This document shows positions 19,869 to 30,200 of a stretch of 54,098 nt of DNA, in pieces. The stretch's first letter is position 1, and each line of letters opens with the position of its first letter. The notes under the pieces were generated by a model that saw only the letters and a list, made by a program, of their open reading frames with translations, had not been told where the DNA came from and searched no databases. Source of the stretch: an uncultured Bacillota bacterium (lineage in GTDB: Bacteria > Bacillota_I > Bacilli_A > RFN20 > CAG-288); assembly GCA_949282275.1 (NCBI GenBank), contig CASDOO010000037.1:1-54098 (forward strand), in the 5' to 3' direction. The translations under genes and the position numbers were made by a program.

Positions 19869-20909
19869 TTATTTCCTGTACTTTTCCAACAAACCGAGAT
19901 AATAGGATTTCCAAATGCGATAGACGTTCTGTCGGCTGTATTTTTCCCGGACCTGCCTGGAAAGATCCACGCCTTCCTGGTATTTTTCCCTGTCCGTGGA
20001 TAGGAGTCGTATCGTGTTGGAGAAGGACAAGACATCCTTTCCCTTGAAGGATTCCTTTGGCAGAATCGGCGAATAGAGTTCGAGATCCCGTATGAGATAG
20101 GGGATGCCAACCGAACACGCCTCAAGCAAGGACATCGGGAAAAGCTCGTTGTGGCTTGGAAGGAAGAAGAGATCGGAAAGACCATAGTATTCCGGCATCC
20201 TGTCCCTATCGACGATACCAAGGAAGCGGACATTTTCCCTTTTCCTCTCCATCTCCTTCTTGAGCTCGGAATAGCCGTCCGTGATGGCCTTGAAGGAGAA
20301 GCCGCCAAGCCACAGGAAGAGGATATCGGGATTCTCTTCGGCTACCTTGAGGAAATCCAGGACGCCCTTCCTTGTCTGGACCTGACCGACGGCAAGGACG
20401 ACGAACTTGTCTTGGGGTATTTCGTATTTTTGACGCAAGGCATACTTTTCCTCGGGCGTGATGGCATGGAATGTCCTTTCGTCGACGAAGTTCGGGATAT
20501 AGGCAATCCTGTCCTTTTCGATGCCGTAGCGGACAAGAGGATCGATGAAGCTTGGATTGACGACGACGATTTCCTTCGCGCGTCTGTAGAAGGCGAGGAC
20601 GTATCGGCAGAAAAGGGAAAAGATCGGCCTAGGCAGTTTTATCGAACCCGCCAGCGTTTCCGGAAGGAAGTGGACATAGCAGACGGAGAGTGTCTTCTTC
20701 CCCATCTTGCAATAGAAGTCCGGATTGATGGAGTGGACATGGACGATGTCGGCGGATTTCGTCTTCTTGTTGATGTCGATTTCGAAATCCTCCTTTCCGA
20801 AATCCTGCATGAGTCTTGTCTGCTCCAAATAGGCCGATCCGACGCCTTGTGCTGGGGCGGAGGTGGCGTGGGAGAGCATGTCGATCCGGATTTTCCTCTT
20901 TTCTTCCAT
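19869..20909 (-). CDS. GT4 glycosyltransferase, resembling glucosyl-diacylglycerol galactosyltransferase
   Basis: 346 residues, GT-B fold. The start IRIDMLSHATSAPAQGVGSA followed by YLEQTRLM resembles CpoA-type enzymes, which add galactose to glucosyl-diacylglycerol. The donor-binding half has VGQVQTRKGVLDF and NELFPMSLLEACSVGIP (E-x7-E type). AAGGAGA seven bases before the ATG at 20909 fixes the start; a longer frame reaches into the terminator of the preceding gene. It probably acts at the inner membrane face on the product of an enzyme such as the GT4 at 3350. The substrate assignment is inference from similarity I recall. Confidence 0.82.
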   Translation of the reverse strand: MEEKRKIRIDMLSHATSAPAQGVGSAYLEQTRLMQDFGKEDFEIDINKKTKSADIVHVHSINPDFYCKMGKKTLSVCYVHFLPETLAGSIKLPRPIFSLFCRYVLAFYRRAKEIVVVNPSFIDPLVRYGIEKDRIAYIPNFVDERTFHAITPEEKYALRQKYEIPQDKFVVLAVGQVQTRKGVLDFLKVAEENPDILFLWLGGFSFKAITDGYSELKKEMERKRENVRFLGIVDRDRMPEYYGLSDLFFLPSHNELFPMSLLEACSVGIPYLIRDLELYSPILPKESFKGKDVLSFSNTIRLLSTDREKYQEGVDLSRQVREKYSRQNVYRIWKSYYLGLLEKYRK

Positions 20910-20961
20910 GGCCGTTCTCCTTGTGGATTTCATTATAGGACATTCGGGAGGAAGAAGAGAT

Positions 20962-20990
20962 AAAAAAGGGATGGCCATTTAGCCATCCCT
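20962..20990 (-). terminator. Rho-independent terminator of the GH3-lipoprotein operon
   Basis: On the minus strand, AGGGATGGC and GCCATCCCT form a perfect 9-bp stem with a 6-base loop, followed by TTTTT. It begins seven bases after the lipoprotein stop codon and separates that operon from the GT4 gene at 20909. Confidence 0.92.
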
Positions 20991-20996
20991 GTCTTC

Positions 20997-22505
20997 TTAT
21001 TCGGCAATGCTTGTGACGACAATATTGAAGTAATCGATGTTCGGCAGTCTTGTGTTGGAGTTGACCGTATCGCGAGTCGTTATCTCGACTCGGTTGAGTC
21101 CTTTCTTCAGTGTCGCGCCTTTGACGGCATCGGCAAGATTCCACTTCTCCATGACCCAGTTTCCGGGACCAGATTTCTCTGCCGTTCCCTGAACCTCGAC
21201 CGCCTCGCCGTTGACGGCTATCGTCATGACGTCGCTCAGAAGCTGGTCGGTACCGCCTTTGCCGCTGGCGGACTGGACGTTGATCTGAAGGTCGAAGATG
21301 CCTTCGAACTCGGAATAGAACTCAATCGGAATGACATTTCCGGCAACGCTTCCGATGTTCGAGGTGCACTTTCCGGATGCGCCCTCTCCCTTGGCGTCTT
21401 CGAGATTGGAATCGCCTGTGCTGATCGTCTTGACTTCGCTGAGGTCGACATAGTCTTCGTCCTCGACTTCGATGCGGAAGCTCTTGTCGGTGCTGGTCTC
21501 ATAGTCTACCTTGTTGACGAGAGGGACGATGACGTCGAATTCCAACGTCTGATGGCCGTATTCGAAGGTGACGTGGCTCTTTCCCGTGGTAGACGTGTCG
21601 AAGCCTTCGACCATCGTTTCGTCAAGGGCGATGGTCTCCGTCGTGTCATCGACGTTGGTGACGATGACGTTGATGGGACGGAAGGCTTCGTTCTTTCCGT
21701 AGAGCAGATTCGTTCCGGCTTCCAGTGCAAGGGACTTGACGGCCTTCTTGACGGTATAGTCCATCGTGATGGTGTCGTCCTGGTAATCGAACTCCAGTGT
21801 CTTTTCGCCCTCTGCCGTCGTGTCGAAAAAGCGGATCTGGCCGACATCGGTGATTTCGACATGGCCGGTCGTCTGGTTCTCGTAGACGATATCAGCGGTC
21901 AGGCCCTGGAACTCGTCGCCGACGAAGTAGAGATCCTCGGTATCCTCGCTGAAGGTGAGCGATTCGATCGTCGGCTTTGTGACATCGATCTCATAGGTCG
22001 TGGTCTGGTGCTCATAGGAAACGGCGACTTCGCTCTTTCCGAGCTTGGAGGTGTCGAAGAAGGTGATCATGTCCTTGGTGAGTGGGATTTCCTTCTGGCT
22101 GGCGTCCGTATAGTGGAGGATCAATGTGGCGTCGCCATCCGTATACGTGTCTCCGCGAAGATAATCGCTCTTGTAGCCGTCCTTGATTTCGAGGGCACGG
22201 ACATAGAAGTCCGTGACGGTGATCTCGAACTCGGCAATCTGGCCACCATAGGCGACGACGATGGTCTTCGTGCCGGCGACGGAGGTGTCGAAGCCTTCGA
22301 CCATGTCCTCTGTGAGCTCGATGACTTTCCTGGAGCCATCCTCATAGGTGATGCTCAGCTGCATGGGCTGGTAGGCTTCCCCGACGAGGTACTGGCTGTC
22401 GTTTGCGATGATGCGGATGTCGGTGACGACCTTCTCGCCGCCACAGGAGGAAAGGGAGAAGAGCAGGGAGCAGGCGGCGAGGAATCCGAATGTCTTTTTC
22501 TTCAT
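20997..22505 (-). CDS. Lipoprotein with four Ig-like (group 3) repeats and C-terminal CBM-like domain
   Basis: 502 residues. The signal peptide ends in lipobox LSSC (Cys21), so it is anchored to the outer face of the membrane. Four repeats of about 75 residues follow, each with the pattern YxxGexxxxxxxxxxYxDgxxxxIxLxxxMvxgFDTSxxGxxxxxxxYxxxxxxfxixV of bacterial Ig-like group 3 domains. The last 150 residues (FRIEVEDEDYVDLSEVKTI, then a jelly-roll-like pattern ending in DYFNIVV) resemble CBM6/CBM35 carbohydrate-binding modules. The start at 22505 has GGAGG nine bases upstream; another ATG three codons earlier is too close to it. It begins 17 bases after the GH3 gene, in the same operon, so a substrate-binding or scaffold role for the GH3 enzymes is likely. 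Confidence 0.85.
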   Translation of the reverse strand: MKKKTFGFLAACSLLFSLSSCGGEKVVTDIRIIANDSQYLVGEAYQPMQLSITYEDGSRKVIELTEDMVEGFDTSVAGTKTIVVAYGGQIAEFEITVTDFYVRALEIKDGYKSDYLRGDTYTDGDATLILHYTDASQKEIPLTKDMITFFDTSKLGKSEVAVSYEHQTTTYEIDVTKPTIESLTFSEDTEDLYFVGDEFQGLTADIVYENQTTGHVEITDVGQIRFFDTTAEGEKTLEFDYQDDTITMDYTVKKAVKSLALEAGTNLLYGKNEAFRPINVIVTNVDDTTETIALDETMVEGFDTSTTGKSHVTFEYGHQTLEFDVIVPLVNKVDYETSTDKSFRIEVEDEDYVDLSEVKTISTGDSNLEDAKGEGASGKCTSNIGSVAGNVIPIEFYSEFEGIFDLQINVQSASGKGGTDQLLSDVMTIAVNGEAVEVQGTAEKSGPGNWVMEKWNLADAVKGATLKKGLNRVEITTRDTVNSNTRLPNIDYFNIVVTSIAE

Positions 22506-22522
22506 TTTTCGCATCCTCCTTA

Positions 22523-25500
22523 TTAGACTTCGCCGATGCGATCGGGATTGTCCAGAAGCGGTTCCCACGTCAGGGTGGCTTCGGTCGCAATCTTGATGCA
22601 GTCGATCAGCGGGGCTCCGGTGCGGTTTCCGCCCTGGAGAGTGTTTTCCTTGATGATGAGACTGACGGTATTCTCGCCCTCGACGAGATTGATCGAGGTG
22701 TTGAGCGTGTAGTCGGAGAAGTCATAGGAACCGGAACTAGAATTCTGGACGATGATTGAGTAGTCGACGGCCTCACCATTGACCTCGACGCCGAAGACGT
22801 CGTTGTTCAGGGAGAGGTCGCCAAGCTCGGAGGCAAGGCGGAGGGTCAGCTTTCCGGTCGTCTTGGCATCGGATTCGATGACGAAGTCGATCTGGTTTGC
22901 GGCATAGGTGTTTCCAAGGAAGTAGCCATTGGAATAGCCCTTTTCGATGTCGGCCTCCGTTCCCTCGCCATAGATGTTGTTGACGCCTTCCGCAGAGTTG
23001 GAAATGCCGGCTCCGTTGAACTCGTCGAGATAGACATACTCGGCTTCGAAGACATAGACCTGAGAGCCTCCGATTGGCTGTTCGCCTTGCGGGGCAAGAA
23101 GGGTGATGCAGAGGACGATGGCCGTTCCGAAGACGACGAAGCCGGAGACGGAACCGATGACGGTCGCCAGGAAGTTTCTCTTCTTCCGCTTCTCGACCTT
23201 TTCCTTCTCTTCTTTTTCCTCGGGACTTTCTTCCTTGGCATCGGTGCCGTTGTCCTTGAGATCGTTTCCGTTTCCTCCGGAGCGGTTCTTCCTATCGAAG
23301 ACGAGGAAGAAGACGACGATGCCAGCGGCACAAAGGACGATTGCGACGATACCGATAATCATGCCGGTCTGGTAGTTGGCGTAGGTCTGGGTCGGTTCGA
23401 CGAGAAGCTGGATGGTGACCGAATCGGTAGGAACGCCACCCATGCTGGCCTGGATGGTGAAGCTGTAGCTTCCGGCCTTGGAGACGCTTCCGACAAGGCT
23501 GCCATCCTTCAGCTCGAGGCCTTCGGGGAGGGCACTTCCTTCGGCAAGGGAGTAGACGATGCTGTTTCCGCCCTGGGCGAAGTTGATGGGGAGGTTGACG
23601 CTCTGGCCGACCTTGATGCTATCGAGCGTGAAGTCCGCATAGTTGAGGCCGATGTCCAGATAGTAGATCTTGTCGGTGGCGATGTAGTTCTCGCCGCTGA
23701 TGTGGACGGTGAAGGCATGGCCAGAGACGGCGCTTGTCGGCGTTCCGACGATGTTTCCGTCTTCCGTCAGGGTCAGGCCATTGGGAAGAGAGCTTTCGCT
23801 AGTGAGCTCGTACTTGAGACCATCCTGGTCGATGGTAATGGAATCGGCATAGTATTCGTTTGCCTTTCCGGTCTTCAAGGTCTTGTCCGTGACGGCGATT
23901 CTCTGTCCAATGGTGATATTAAGGTTGACGGACATGGAGAGCTTGCCTTCGCTGCTTGCGGTGATGCGGAAGGCGTAGTTGACGCAGGGCTTTGTCGGCG
24001 TGCCTTGGATAGCGCCCCCTTCGGTAAGGGACAAACCTTCGGGAAGGAGGCTTCCATCGGCAAGGGAGTAGGTGATTTTCTGCTCTTCGCCGCTAGCCAG
24101 GTAGGCCCAGGCAATGTTCTGCTGATAGGACTCGCCGATGTATCCGGTGGCGATGTCCTGTCCGGTCGGCTTGGTGTAGATAACGGAGAGATCCTTGTCG
24201 ACGACGGGAAGGGTGAACGTGGCTTCCCTGGTGGAATGTTCGTACTTGGCCTGGACGGTGAAGACGGCCGGCTCGTCAAGGGCCTTGGTCGGCTTTCCGG
24301 AGAGCGTTCCGTCCTCCGCGAGAGTCAGTCCTTCGGGGAGGGTCTCGCCTTCCTTCAGGCTATAGCGGACGACCTCGCGGCTATTGGAGCCATCGTTGGT
24401 CAAACAGGTCGCAAGGGAAGCGGAATAGTCGTATTCGGCAATGGCGGGATCGAGGGTGGCGTCTTCGTACTCGCCGAGGATGTTGACGATGCTGCTGTTG
24501 AAGATGGCCGTATAGTTGAGGGTGTTGTAGAGAACGTTGTGCATTGCCCTTCTCAGGGACTTGACAGTGGTCGGCGAATCCAGTCCGGCAGGGTTTTGCT
24601 GGCTGCCGTTTGTGGCAAGGAGGATGTCGCCGCCGGTACGGAGGGCGAGGTTTCCGTTGAGCTGCGGACGGGACTGGACGTAGTCCGTGATGACGATGCC
24701 ATCGAAGCCCCATTCCTCGCGAAGGAGCCTGGTGAGAAGGTTGTAGTGACCGCCTGTCCAGGTCGCGCCCAGGTTGTTGAGGGCGGACATGATGCCATGG
24801 GTATGATAGTCCTCGACGCAGATCTGGAAGGGTTTGACGTAGAGTTCGCGGATGGACTGCTCATTGGCCCAAGTGAGAAGGTTTTCTCTGTTGGATTCCT
24901 GTTCGTTGACGGCGAAGTGCTTCAGGTAGGTGATCATGCCCTTCTCGTTGCAGCCCTTGATGATGTTGCCGGCCATCTCGCCGGAGAGATAGGGATCTTC
25001 CGAATAGTATTCGAAGTTTCTGCCGCCGAAGGGAGAACGATGGAGATTGACGCTAGGGGCATACAGGCCGGAGACAATCGACGTACCGTCTCCGAAGAGG
25101 CCCTGGTTTCCGATGAGGAGGCCTTTCTGGTAGGCGAGGCTCTTGTTCCAAGTGGAGGCAAGGACGGTCTCGCAGGCGAAGTTGGTGTAGGTTCCGCCCA
25201 CATATCTACCCGCCAATCCGGAAGGTCCATCTTCCTGATGGGTCGTGGGGAAGCCAAGTTCGTCGACGCCATAGATGTTCCATCCGGCGTTCCAGAAGGT
25301 GTAGGCCATGCCTCTCTCGGTCTTGCTTCCGACGGCAAACTGGTCCAGATAGTCCTCCCAGAGAGGATTGTCATAGGGAAGACCGTAGAGATCTTCCAGC
25401 ATGATGGAGCCGGTATTGTTTCCGACAGTCGGCATTTCCTCGGCATACCAAGGATCGCTGGGATCGTCGTTGGCGAGGATTTTTTCGCTTGAGGAGGTGT

Positions 25501-27241
25501 TTTCAACGATGTCGAGGACTTCCTGCGGAGCAACTCTCTCCTCGGCGGTCGGCTTTGTGGGGAAGGTTCCTTCCCAATCGGAGCGGGAGAGATAGACAGT
25601 GTTTTCCATCTCGGCATCGGCGAAGAGGTTCTCGATCTTCGTTCCGCTTTCGCTTGTCTCATAGCGATAGCCGCCCTCGGGAACCGTATAGGTCAGGTCA
25701 AGGACGCTCTCATGGGCGTTCTTGGAGAAGTGGAGGTGGTATTCGCCCGGATCGAGCTCATAGCCGATGAATTCGTTCTTGTTGGCGTCGTTGTAGTCGT
25801 AGGAAGCCATGTCGCGCGTGGCGATTTCCAGGGTGAGCACTTCGCTCTCGCCCGGATCGAGGGTATCGGTCTTGGCATAGGCCGCCAGATTGACGGAGGA
25901 CTTTTCGATGCCGCCTTCGGTGTAGGGGGCGGAATAGTAGAGCTGGACGACGTCCTTTCCGGCAACTTCGCCGGTGTTGGTGACCTTGACCTGGACGGAG
26001 AGGGAACCATCCTCGGGCAGCGGCGAGTTCTCCTCGATGCTCTTGCCGACGATTTCCCAATCGAAGGTCGTATAGCTCAGGCCATAGCCCATCGGGAAGA
26101 CGACGGCGGAATCATACCAGCTGTCCCATTGTGTCGTCTCCGTGTTGTGGACGACGTTCCTTCCGTCGACAAGGCTGGAGTAGTTCTCCTCGCCTTCCGT
26201 CTCGCCACGTGTCTCGTAATAGCGGTATCCGGCATAGATGCCTTCCTTGTAGTTGACGAAGCTCTTGGAACTGTTGGTGTACTTGATGAGGCTGTTGGAA
26301 TAGATGGGCATGTTGTCCCATGTCGGATCGTTCTTGAAGTCCCTGGCCCAGGTATCGACCGTATGGCCGGAAGGGGAAACCTCGCCGGTCAGGATCTTGC
26401 CCAAGGCGTTGAGGCCATCGCCTCTGCCCGGGAAGCCAAACCACAGGGCACCCTTGATCTTGTCGGAATAGGCATAGTGGCCGACGTCGTCAAGGAAGCC
26501 GGCCTCGAACTGCGAGCCGGTGTTGAAGAGAAGGACGATGTTGTCGAAATATTGGGAGACATACTCGATCAGGTCCGTCTCGTCCTGGTTGGGCTGGAGG
26601 GAGTGGTCGTCGGCATTCCGGGCGCCTGCGACCTTCGTCGAGTTGAGACCTTCGCCGCTGAATCCGGTGGCCATGCCTTTGGGAAGGTCGGCAGCTTCCA
26701 TGCCGCGCCTGGAGATGACGACGAAGGCGACATCGTTGTATTCCTCATAGCTTGTCTCGTCGACATTGGCCTCGAGCTTGCTGACGGGCGTCTCGAAGAC
26801 CTTGTATCCGGCATTGACGGTATAGCCCTGGATCTGGGACTGGATACCGCCGGAAAGGGAATCGTTGTCGTAGAACTCCGTCAGTTCCGGATTGACCTGG
26901 AGTCCGGCATTCTGGAAGACTTGCTGGAGGGTGATGGTCTCGCCGCCAGATCCGGCACCGGAACCGGCACCGGTATAGATGAGGTCGGTCGAATAGTTTC
27001 CGAAGATCGAGACCTTGGAGGACTTGGCAAGGGGAAGGACGTTGTCCTCGTTCTTCAGAAGGGTGATGCCTTCCTCGATGATCTGCTCATTGAGCTTGTT
27101 TCCGGCTTCGAGGGACTCGGTCTTCGTGTCATAGTTGGTGAAGAACCGATTGGTGGAGGCTTCTTTTGCCATCGGCTCGGGAGCTCCCAGGGACAGGGAG
27201 GGGACCAATCCGAGGAGAAGCGATATTTTCAGGATGTTCAT
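22523..27241 (-). CDS. Large membrane-anchored GH3 glycosidase with putative-Ig repeats and C-terminal CBM-like domain
   Basis: 1572 residues. An N-terminal signal or anchor (residues 1-20) leads into the GH3 C-terminal-type domain (GITLLKNEDN at 58-67; YYETRGETEG at 341-350). A fibronectin-III-like domain follows (about 410-510), then the catalytic barrel with NLHRSPFGGRNFEYYSEDP (732-750), Lys774-His775 and nucleophile Asp853 (GFDGIVITDY). This order is the reverse of most GH3 enzymes, as known from Butyrivibrio and Ruminococcus beta-glucosidases. After it come four putative-Ig repeats (about 930-1282, each with LPEGLxLxxDGxxxGxPT). Then come two membrane helices (1292-1316 and 1357-1382) around a 40-residue charged cytoplasmic loop, and a CBM6/35-like end (VFEAEYVYLDEFNG). 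AAAGGAGA precedes the ATG. It is 15 bases after the upstream GH3 gene. Likely role: cutting oligosaccharides at the cell surface. Confidence 0.9.
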   Translation of the reverse strand: MNILKISLLLGLVPSLSLGAPEPMAKEASTNRFFTNYDTKTESLEAGNKLNEQIIEEGITLLKNEDNVLPLAKSSKVSIFGNYSTDLIYTGAGSGAGSGGETITLQQVFQNAGLQVNPELTEFYDNDSLSGGIQSQIQGYTVNAGYKVFETPVSKLEANVDETSYEEYNDVAFVVISRRGMEAADLPKGMATGFSGEGLNSTKVAGARNADDHSLQPNQDETDLIEYVSQYFDNIVLLFNTGSQFEAGFLDDVGHYAYSDKIKGALWFGFPGRGDGLNALGKILTGEVSPSGHTVDTWARDFKNDPTWDNMPIYSNSLIKYTNSSKSFVNYKEGIYAGYRYYETRGETEGEENYSSLVDGRNVVHNTETTQWDSWYDSAVVFPMGYGLSYTTFDWEIVGKSIEENSPLPEDGSLSVQVKVTNTGEVAGKDVVQLYYSAPYTEGGIEKSSVNLAAYAKTDTLDPGESEVLTLEIATRDMASYDYNDANKNEFIGYELDPGEYHLHFSKNAHESVLDLTYTVPEGGYRYETSESGTKIENLFADAEMENTVYLSRSDWEGTFPTKPTAEERVAPQEVLDIVENTSSSEKILANDDPSDPWYAEEMPTVGNNTGSIMLEDLYGLPYDNPLWEDYLDQFAVGSKTERGMAYTFWNAGWNIYGVDELGFPTTHQEDGPSGLAGRYVGGTYTNFACETVLASTWNKSLAYQKGLLIGNQGLFGDGTSIVSGLYAPSVNLHRSPFGGRNFEYYSEDPYLSGEMAGNIIKGCNEKGMITYLKHFAVNEQESNRENLLTWANEQSIRELYVKPFQICVEDYHTHGIMSALNNLGATWTGGHYNLLTRLLREEWGFDGIVITDYVQSRPQLNGNLALRTGGDILLATNGSQQNPAGLDSPTTVKSLRRAMHNVLYNTLNYTAIFNSSIVNILGEYEDATLDPAIAEYDYSASLATCLTNDGSNSREVVRYSLKEGETLPEGLTLAEDGTLSGKPTKALDEPAVFTVQAKYEHSTREATFTLPVVDKDLSVIYTKPTGQDIATGYIGESYQQNIAWAYLASGEEQKITYSLADGSLLPEGLSLTEGGAIQGTPTKPCVNYAFRITASSEGKLSMSVNLNITIGQRIAVTDKTLKTGKANEYYADSITIDQDGLKYELTSESSLPNGLTLTEDGNIVGTPTSAVSGHAFTVHISGENYIATDKIYYLDIGLNYADFTLDSIKVGQSVNLPINFAQGGNSIVYSLAEGSALPEGLELKDGSLVGSVSKAGSYSFTIQASMGGVPTDSVTIQLLVEPTQTYANYQTGMIIGIVAIVLCAAGIVVFFLVFDRKNRSGGNGNDLKDNGTDAKEESPEEKEEKEKVEKRKKRNFLATVIGSVSGFVVFGTAIVLCITLLAPQGEQPIGGSQVYVFEAEYVYLDEFNGAGISNSAEGVNNIYGEGTEADIEKGYSNGYFLGNTYAANQIDFVIESDAKTTGKLTLRLASELGDLSLNNDVFGVEVNGEAVDYSIIVQNSSSGSYDFSDYTLNTSINLVEGENTVSLIIKENTLQGGNRTGAPLIDCIKIATEATLTWEPLLDNPDRIGEV

Positions 27242-27256
27242 GTCTGAATGTCTCCT

Positions 27257-30200
27257 TTAGTTTTCGGCTGCGTGAAGGAGGAATCCGGCAACAGTCAAGT
27301 CGACGGTCGAGGCAAGGTCTTTGGTGAGATGGAGGTGGAAGTAAGGCCTGAGGTCCGTGGCGTCCTTGGCATCGTTCTTCACCGGGACGACATAGTCCTT
27401 CGTCTTGCCGGGCAGGACTTCGCAATCGACGGTTCCGAGTTCCATGTCGAAGGTGAAGGCAATCGTGCTTTCCCCGGCATTACGGAAGCGGAGGAGAACG
27501 TTTGCGCTTTCGCCGGCCTTCAGGAAGAATCCGTCCGTGGAAGTTTTCTCGTTCTGGATGTCGAAGTAGTCGCCCGTCTTTCCAGGGAGAATCGTATAGG
27601 TGGTTGCCGTCGTTCCGGAGAAGGAGACCTTCTTGGCGGCAATTGCCCCGGCGGCATATCTTCTGGTCTTCGTCGCCAACGGGAATCCCGTTCCGTCAAC
27701 GGCCTTCTGTGCCGAAAGCGTGACATTGCGATAGGGCATCGTGTCGATGGGGTTTCCTTCTTCGCCGACGGCCCACTTCTCGTAGGACTTGAGTTCATCC
27801 GTGGGAAGCTTGGAGAGATCGACTTCGGGAATCTTCTCACCGGCACGGACCTTGGCGGATGTCGTGCCATCCGCGAATGTCAGGCCGCCTTCCAACGTGA
27901 CATTGTAGACATCGTACTCGAAGGCGGTGACCTTCAACGAGGTGCCCGTGTTCAGGTCGGCGTTGAGGGTGACGTGGTGGTAGGGGCGAACCTCTGTATC
28001 GCCGATGGCCTGGAACTCGACGACCTTGTAGCTGTGGGGAGCAAGCTGGACGTTGGCGGAACCAAACTCGACGCCATAGGTGAAGTCGATGGCTTCGTCG
28101 CCCGTGTTCTGGAAGATGTAGACGAGATTGCGGATGTCGCCATCATGGATGAGGAAGCCGTCCGTGGAGTTGGCGAGATTCATGATGTCGAAGGAGTCGT
28201 CCGTCTTTCCGGCAGGAAGGGTATAGGTCGTGGAGGTGATGCCTTCCCAAGTCGTCTTTTCGGCGGTCACATCGCCACCGGCATAGTTTCTCGTGCCTGT
28301 GGCAAGCGTGTGATTGGGACCATCGATGCGGAAGAAGGGGGAGATGGTGATGTCTTTCGTCGGAACGGTGAAGGGAAGAGTATAGAGGTTTCCTTCCGTG
28401 TCGCGATAGCCGAGGACTTCCTCGGTCTCGTATTCGTGCTGGGGCTTTCCGGGAACGATGTTCTCGATGGTGCTGAAGGCGGGAAGGGTGATGGAACTCT
28501 TGCCATCGATCGTGGCGTTTTCGAGAGTCACGGTGAAGTCGTCGTAGTCGAAGATCGCCGTGACCGTGACGTCGCAATCGGGCATGCGGAAGGTATTTCC
28601 GTTCTGCCAGATATTTTCGACGTCGAATTGCCAGGAGGAGAAGGAGGCATAATCTTCTGGCGTGACCGTCAGCGTGACAAGCTCGCCCTCCTTGGCTTCC
28701 TGGACATCGGCATAGCCGCCGATGACCGTGATGCTGTGGCTTTCTTTCTCGACAGGCGTGGAGTTGTCGACAACCTTGACGAGGACGGAGGTGGCAAGGC
28801 TTTCGTCCGCCTTCGCCTTCGCCGTAATGATGCTCTCGCCCTTCATCTTGGGAAGGAGCTGTCCGTTTTCGTCGATTTCAAGGACTTCCGTGTTGGAGCT
28901 TGCGATGGTATAGCCGCCCGAGGAGAGACCATAGGTATCGATCTGGACGTTGATGTAGTTTCCGTTCTCGCCGACATTCAGCTGAATCGTGTTCTCCGCG
29001 ATCGGCTTGTGGTTGAGAAGGAGGGTGATGGTCGAAAGGTGCGGATCGGCCACTTCGCTGACGGGATCGAGTCTATCCGGGGTCGTCAGATAGTAGATGG
29101 AGACGCCCGTCGCGCCCAACAATGTCGCCAAGGCGACGGAGCCATAGATGATCGAAGGGATGGTGAAGTGATAGGTCTTGATCTTCTTGACCTTCTCGAC
29201 GGAATAGGGCGTTCCGTCCGGATAGGCGTTCTGGCTTCTTGCTGCCTTGTCCAGCTTGCGGACGCGGAGGAAGACGAACACGCCCCAGACGGCAAGGCCG
29301 GCAAGCAGGACGCCGACGACGGACCACATGATGACGAACCACGTCGGTCTGGCATAGGCATAGCGGACGCCTTCGCCAAAGCCGTTCATGGCGTTGGAGT
29401 TGCAGACGGTGTAAAGGATGTTCTTCGTGGCACGGCGGATGGCAGCCTGGGCCGTGGCGCTTTCCGTATCGCCGATGGACTTGGTTTGGGAGAGGTTGAC
29501 GTCGCCTCCGGCACGGACCATCTGATCCAGGTTCATGTAGGGCTGGAGGTTGTAGTCCGTGACGACCATGCCGCGGAATCCCCACTCTTCGCGAAGAAGG
29601 GTCGTCAAGAGGGAGTAGTGACCGCCGCACCAGGTGAATCCGATTCTCGTGAAGGAGGACATCATTGCCCGGGTTCCGCCGGTCTTGACGGCTTCCTCGA
29701 AGGGGAGGAAGTACATTTCGCGCATCGACTGTTCGTTTGCCCAGACGATAAGGCCGTTTGTGTCACGGTTGGTTTCCTGTTCGTTGAGGGCAAAATGCTT
29801 CAGATAGGTATAGACGCCTTTCTTGGAAGCGCCCTGGATGACTGCGGTGGCAAGCTTGGCGGAGAGGACAGGATCCTCGGAATAGTATTCGAAGTTTCTT
29901 CCGCCGAAGGGGGAGCGGTGCAGGTTGCAGGCCGGGGCATACCAGCCGGAATAGGGAACGCCGTCGCCCTTCTCGTTTCCGATGATGGACTCGTTTCCGA
30001 TCATGTCGCCGAAGCGCTCAAGGAGCTCGACGTTGAACGTCGCGCCCGCAAGGGACTCGCAGGCATAGTGGCATGTCTTGTAGACGGAAGGATTTCCCAT
30101 GAAGATGGAATATCCCATCGGGCCATCGGGATCGGTCGTCAAGGGCTTGTCGATGTTTTCGATGGCTTCCGTGTGATAGTTTCCGACGGCAACGAGATGG

